Source: Hyphomonas sp. (lineage in GTDB: Bacteria > Pseudomonadota > Alphaproteobacteria > Caulobacterales > Hyphomonadaceae). Taken from it: a stretch of 5,273 bases of DNA. Shown here piece after piece: positions 5,256-5,273 of the stretch. The notes beneath the pieces were generated by a model, which was given only the letters and a program-made list of their open reading frames with translations, made no database searches and was not told the DNA's origin. Location: positions 1-5,273 of the forward strand of contig JANSXJ010000266.1 in the NCBI GenBank assembly GCA_024743015.1, in the 5' to 3' direction. The number at the start of each line of letters is the position of its first letter. Positions within the stretch are counted from its first letter, which is position 1. Position numbers and translations under genes: made by a program.

Positions 5256-5273
5256 AGAAACCCAAAGCAGTAG

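Noticed and set aside
5160..5273. A replication origin suggested by DnaA-box-like sites and inverted repeats
   Set aside because: Only two to three sites, no long AT-rich unwinding element and no origin-linked genes are present.

Overview
The window looks like a stretch of ordinary chromosome from an alphaproteobacterium, with GC roughly in the high fifties. The evidence is the alphaproteobacterial-style MutY with an insert after its LPWR motif, the gene order mutY / DUF721 (dciA) / thioredoxin-fold lipoprotein, a GTTC-N7-GTTC LexA site of the alphaproteobacterial type, and GANTC sites of the CcrM type between genes. A Caulobacter/Hyphomonas-like lineage is my best guess, from gene style only; I cannot fix the genus.

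Layout, left to right. A leftward gene starts at about position 29 and runs off the edge; by remembered synteny it could be smc, but only nine codons are visible. Leftward at 125-808 is a DsbA-like thioredoxin-fold lipoprotein with a CPAC active site. It is preceded by the DnaB-helicase-loader family gene dciA (831-1406, leftward), 22 bp away and probably in the same operon. Rightward from 1426 is mutY (A/G-specific adenine glycosylase), whose start lies only 19 bp from the dciA start. After 162 bp without a gene comes a rightward radical SAM protein of the SplB-like PA0069/Rv2578c type (2620-3753). It converges, with one base between stop codons, on a leftward transporter of the GPH/MFS_2 sugar:cation symporter type (3755-5107). 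The last 166 bp hold that transporter's upstream region, which is rich in inverted repeats.

How the genes fit together: dciA (replication), mutY (repair of A:8-oxoG mispairs) and the radical SAM gene (probable nucleic-acid repair) form a genome-maintenance neighbourhood. The most informative single signal is a perfect alphaproteobacterial LexA box (GTTC-N7-GTTC, 2580-2594) 25 bp upstream of the radical SAM start codon. It predicts that this poorly characterised photoproduct-lyase-like protein belongs to the SOS DNA-damage response. The transporter seems unrelated and has its own candidate operators.

I see no mobile element, CRISPR array, RNA gene or phage gene, and no sign of a wholly new multi-gene system. 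The points worth following up are regulatory: the LexA box, the very tight divergent and convergent junctions, and the two inverted repeats plus DnaA-box-like pair before the transporter.
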